Source of the DNA: CAZRNB01 sp964601355
GTDB lineage: Bacteria; Planctomycetota; Phycisphaerae; Sedimentisphaerales; Anaerobacaceae
Length of the DNA stretch: 20,163 nt
Assembly: GCA_964601355.1 (NCBI GenBank)
Contig: CAZRNB010000049.1
Span: 1-20,163 of the forward strand
Direction of reading: 5' to 3'
Part shown: in pieces, positions 19,254 to 20,163 of the stretch
Layout of the letters: each line of letters begins with the position of its first letter
Numbering within the stretch: the first letter of the stretch is position 1
Program-made: the position numbers and the translations under genes
The notes under the pieces: model-generated
The model's database searches: none
What the model was told of the DNA's origin: nothing
The model's input: only the letters and a program-made list of their open reading frames with translations

Positions 19254-20163
19254 ATGAGAATTTGTTTATCTAAATTATTGATGGTTTGTGTTATGATGCT
19301 GGTCTTCGGTGCCACAAATGCCACCATGTATGCCTGCCCCAATGACAAATGTTCAGACGCGACACCGGTTGGTAATGTGTCGGGCTTGGCGTTTGAAACC
19401 GAAACCGCTACGTTTGATGGTCCGGGTTTTGTGATGAACGGCCCGAATATCTGGTATGTTTACACCGCCACATGTTCCGGTATCGTCACCATAAGCTTGT
19501 GCGGCAGCACCTATGACACTATGCTCGCTGTTTATAATGGATACAACTGCACTCCCACGGAACATGATCTGATCAGATACGACGATGATTCCTGCGGCGA
19601 TCTGCAGTCGTTTGTTGCCTTTGGCGTAGTTGCGGGCAATCAGTATCTAATCGAGGTTGGCGGACATCAACATGATGTGGGTCAGGGTCTGCTGACTATC
19701 ACCTGCGAGACGGCAACGTGTCCGCCATATAACGACAGCTACGATAGTCCGCTGCCGGTTGGCGAAGTATGGCAGCTTGGTTTTGATACCAGATGTGCGA
19801 CATTCGATGGACCTGGCTTGTGTAATGAAGGTCCTAATATCTGGTATCTCTACACGGCCTCATGTACAGGTAAGGCCATTGTCAGCCTGTGCGGCAGTGA
19901 CTATGACACCGAGGTCGCTGCTTATGAATGGAATGGCTCGTCCCCGGGGCCGGGCAATTTAATTGACTGTAACGACGACTTTTGCGATTACGCATCGCAG
20001 ATTAGCTTTGATGTGGCTGCCGGCAGCCGATACTTGATTGAGATTGGAGGGTATAGTTATACTGATGGTAACATAATAAGAACCGGTACAGGTGTGCTGA
20101 CCATCACGTGCCAGGGGACGACGCCTCCTCCGCAGCAGCAGGCCGATGAATGTTCTAACGCAA
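19254..20163 (+). CDS. secreted Cys-rich tandem-repeat protein (3' partial)
   Basis: The frame is open for 303 codons and runs off the right edge. AGGAGG at 19240-19245 is eight bases before the ATG. Residues 1-23 form a signal peptide (basic MRICLSK, hydrophobic LLMVCVMMLVFG, then ATNA), so the protein is exported. Two tandem repeats of ~130 residues follow (about 28-151 and 156-286), sharing ATFDGPG, GPNIWYxYTAxC, SLCGSxYDT, YLIExGG and GxLTITC; a third seems to begin at ADECSNA (297-303). Each unit has several cysteines, suggesting disulphides, and the order of strands suggests a beta-sandwich of the pre-peptidase C-terminal (PPC) or jelly-roll type. A Pro/Gln spacer (PPPQQQ) precedes the third. 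The function is unknown; surface adhesion or substrate binding is an inference. Confidence 0.85.
   Translation, partial: MRICLSKLLMVCVMMLVFGATNATMYACPNDKCSDATPVGNVSGLAFETETATFDGPGFVMNGPNIWYVYTATCSGIVTISLCGSTYDTMLAVYNGYNCTPTEHDLIRYDDDSCGDLQSFVAFGVVAGNQYLIEVGGHQHDVGQGLLTITCETATCPPYNDSYDSPLPVGEVWQLGFDTRCATFDGPGLCNEGPNIWYLYTASCTGKAIVSLCGSDYDTEVAAYEWNGSSPGPGNLIDCNDDFCDYASQISFDVAAGSRYLIEIGGYSYTDGNIIRTGTGVLTITCQGTTPPPQQQADECSNA

Noticed and set aside
1..20163. tRNA or rRNA genes
   Set aside because: I looked for cloverleaf-like arms with a terminal CCA region and conserved T-loop, and for rRNA motifs, and saw none that I could support by eye.

Overview
This window looks like chromosome of a free-living bacterium of moderate GC content. 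The best guess is Planctomycetota (Phycisphaerae/Sedimentisphaerales-like). That guess is an inference from the gene mix (archaeal-type glycogen cluster, paired PAC2 proteins, histone-fold singlet, Cys-rich repeat exoprotein) and from the many small palindromic repeats, some lying in frame inside genes. No marker gene here proves the taxonomy.

Layout. 1-2900: a GAF-GGDEF diguanylate cyclase (+), then two small minus-strand genes (an Arg-motif hypothetical and a DUF2007-like protein), then a 61-residue histone-fold protein (+). 3366-8379: a three-gene plus-strand glycogen/alpha-glucan operon with a GT4-type glycogen synthase-like enzyme, a GH57 hydrolase and an amylo-alpha-1,6-glucosidase (GH133). 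8665-12388: a 2-oxoacid dehydrogenase pair, with E1 alpha and beta fused in one polypeptide followed by a lipoyl E2; no E3 gene is in the window. 12643-14370: a fucose/arabinose isomerase-family protein. 14454-16197 (-): two overlapping PAC2-family genes. 16448-17470 (-) and 17548-18528 (+): a zinc-type alcohol dehydrogenase diverging from a ketopantoate reductase-family gene. 18529-19253: sparse DNA with one exact consensus sigma-70 promoter and only tiny candidate ORFs. 19254 to the edge: a secreted Cys-rich protein with tandem ~130-residue repeats, open at the right end.

The genes fit a heterotroph that stores and mobilises glycogen (GT4, GH57, GDE), feeds pyruvate or a related 2-oxoacid into acyl-CoA (E1-E2), and isomerises sugars.

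The most unusual feature is the density of palindromic repeats. They fill several intergenic gaps, supply the stop codons of E1 and E2, and sit in frame inside the E2 gene (four places) and the debranching enzyme gene (one place). Two ~145-160 bp copies of one element lie in opposite orientation with different inner hairpins. The other leads are the bacterial histone, the PAC2 pair, and the exact-consensus promoter upstream of a possible 24-codon Cys-rich ORF. All functional calls come from reading motifs by eye; no database search was done.
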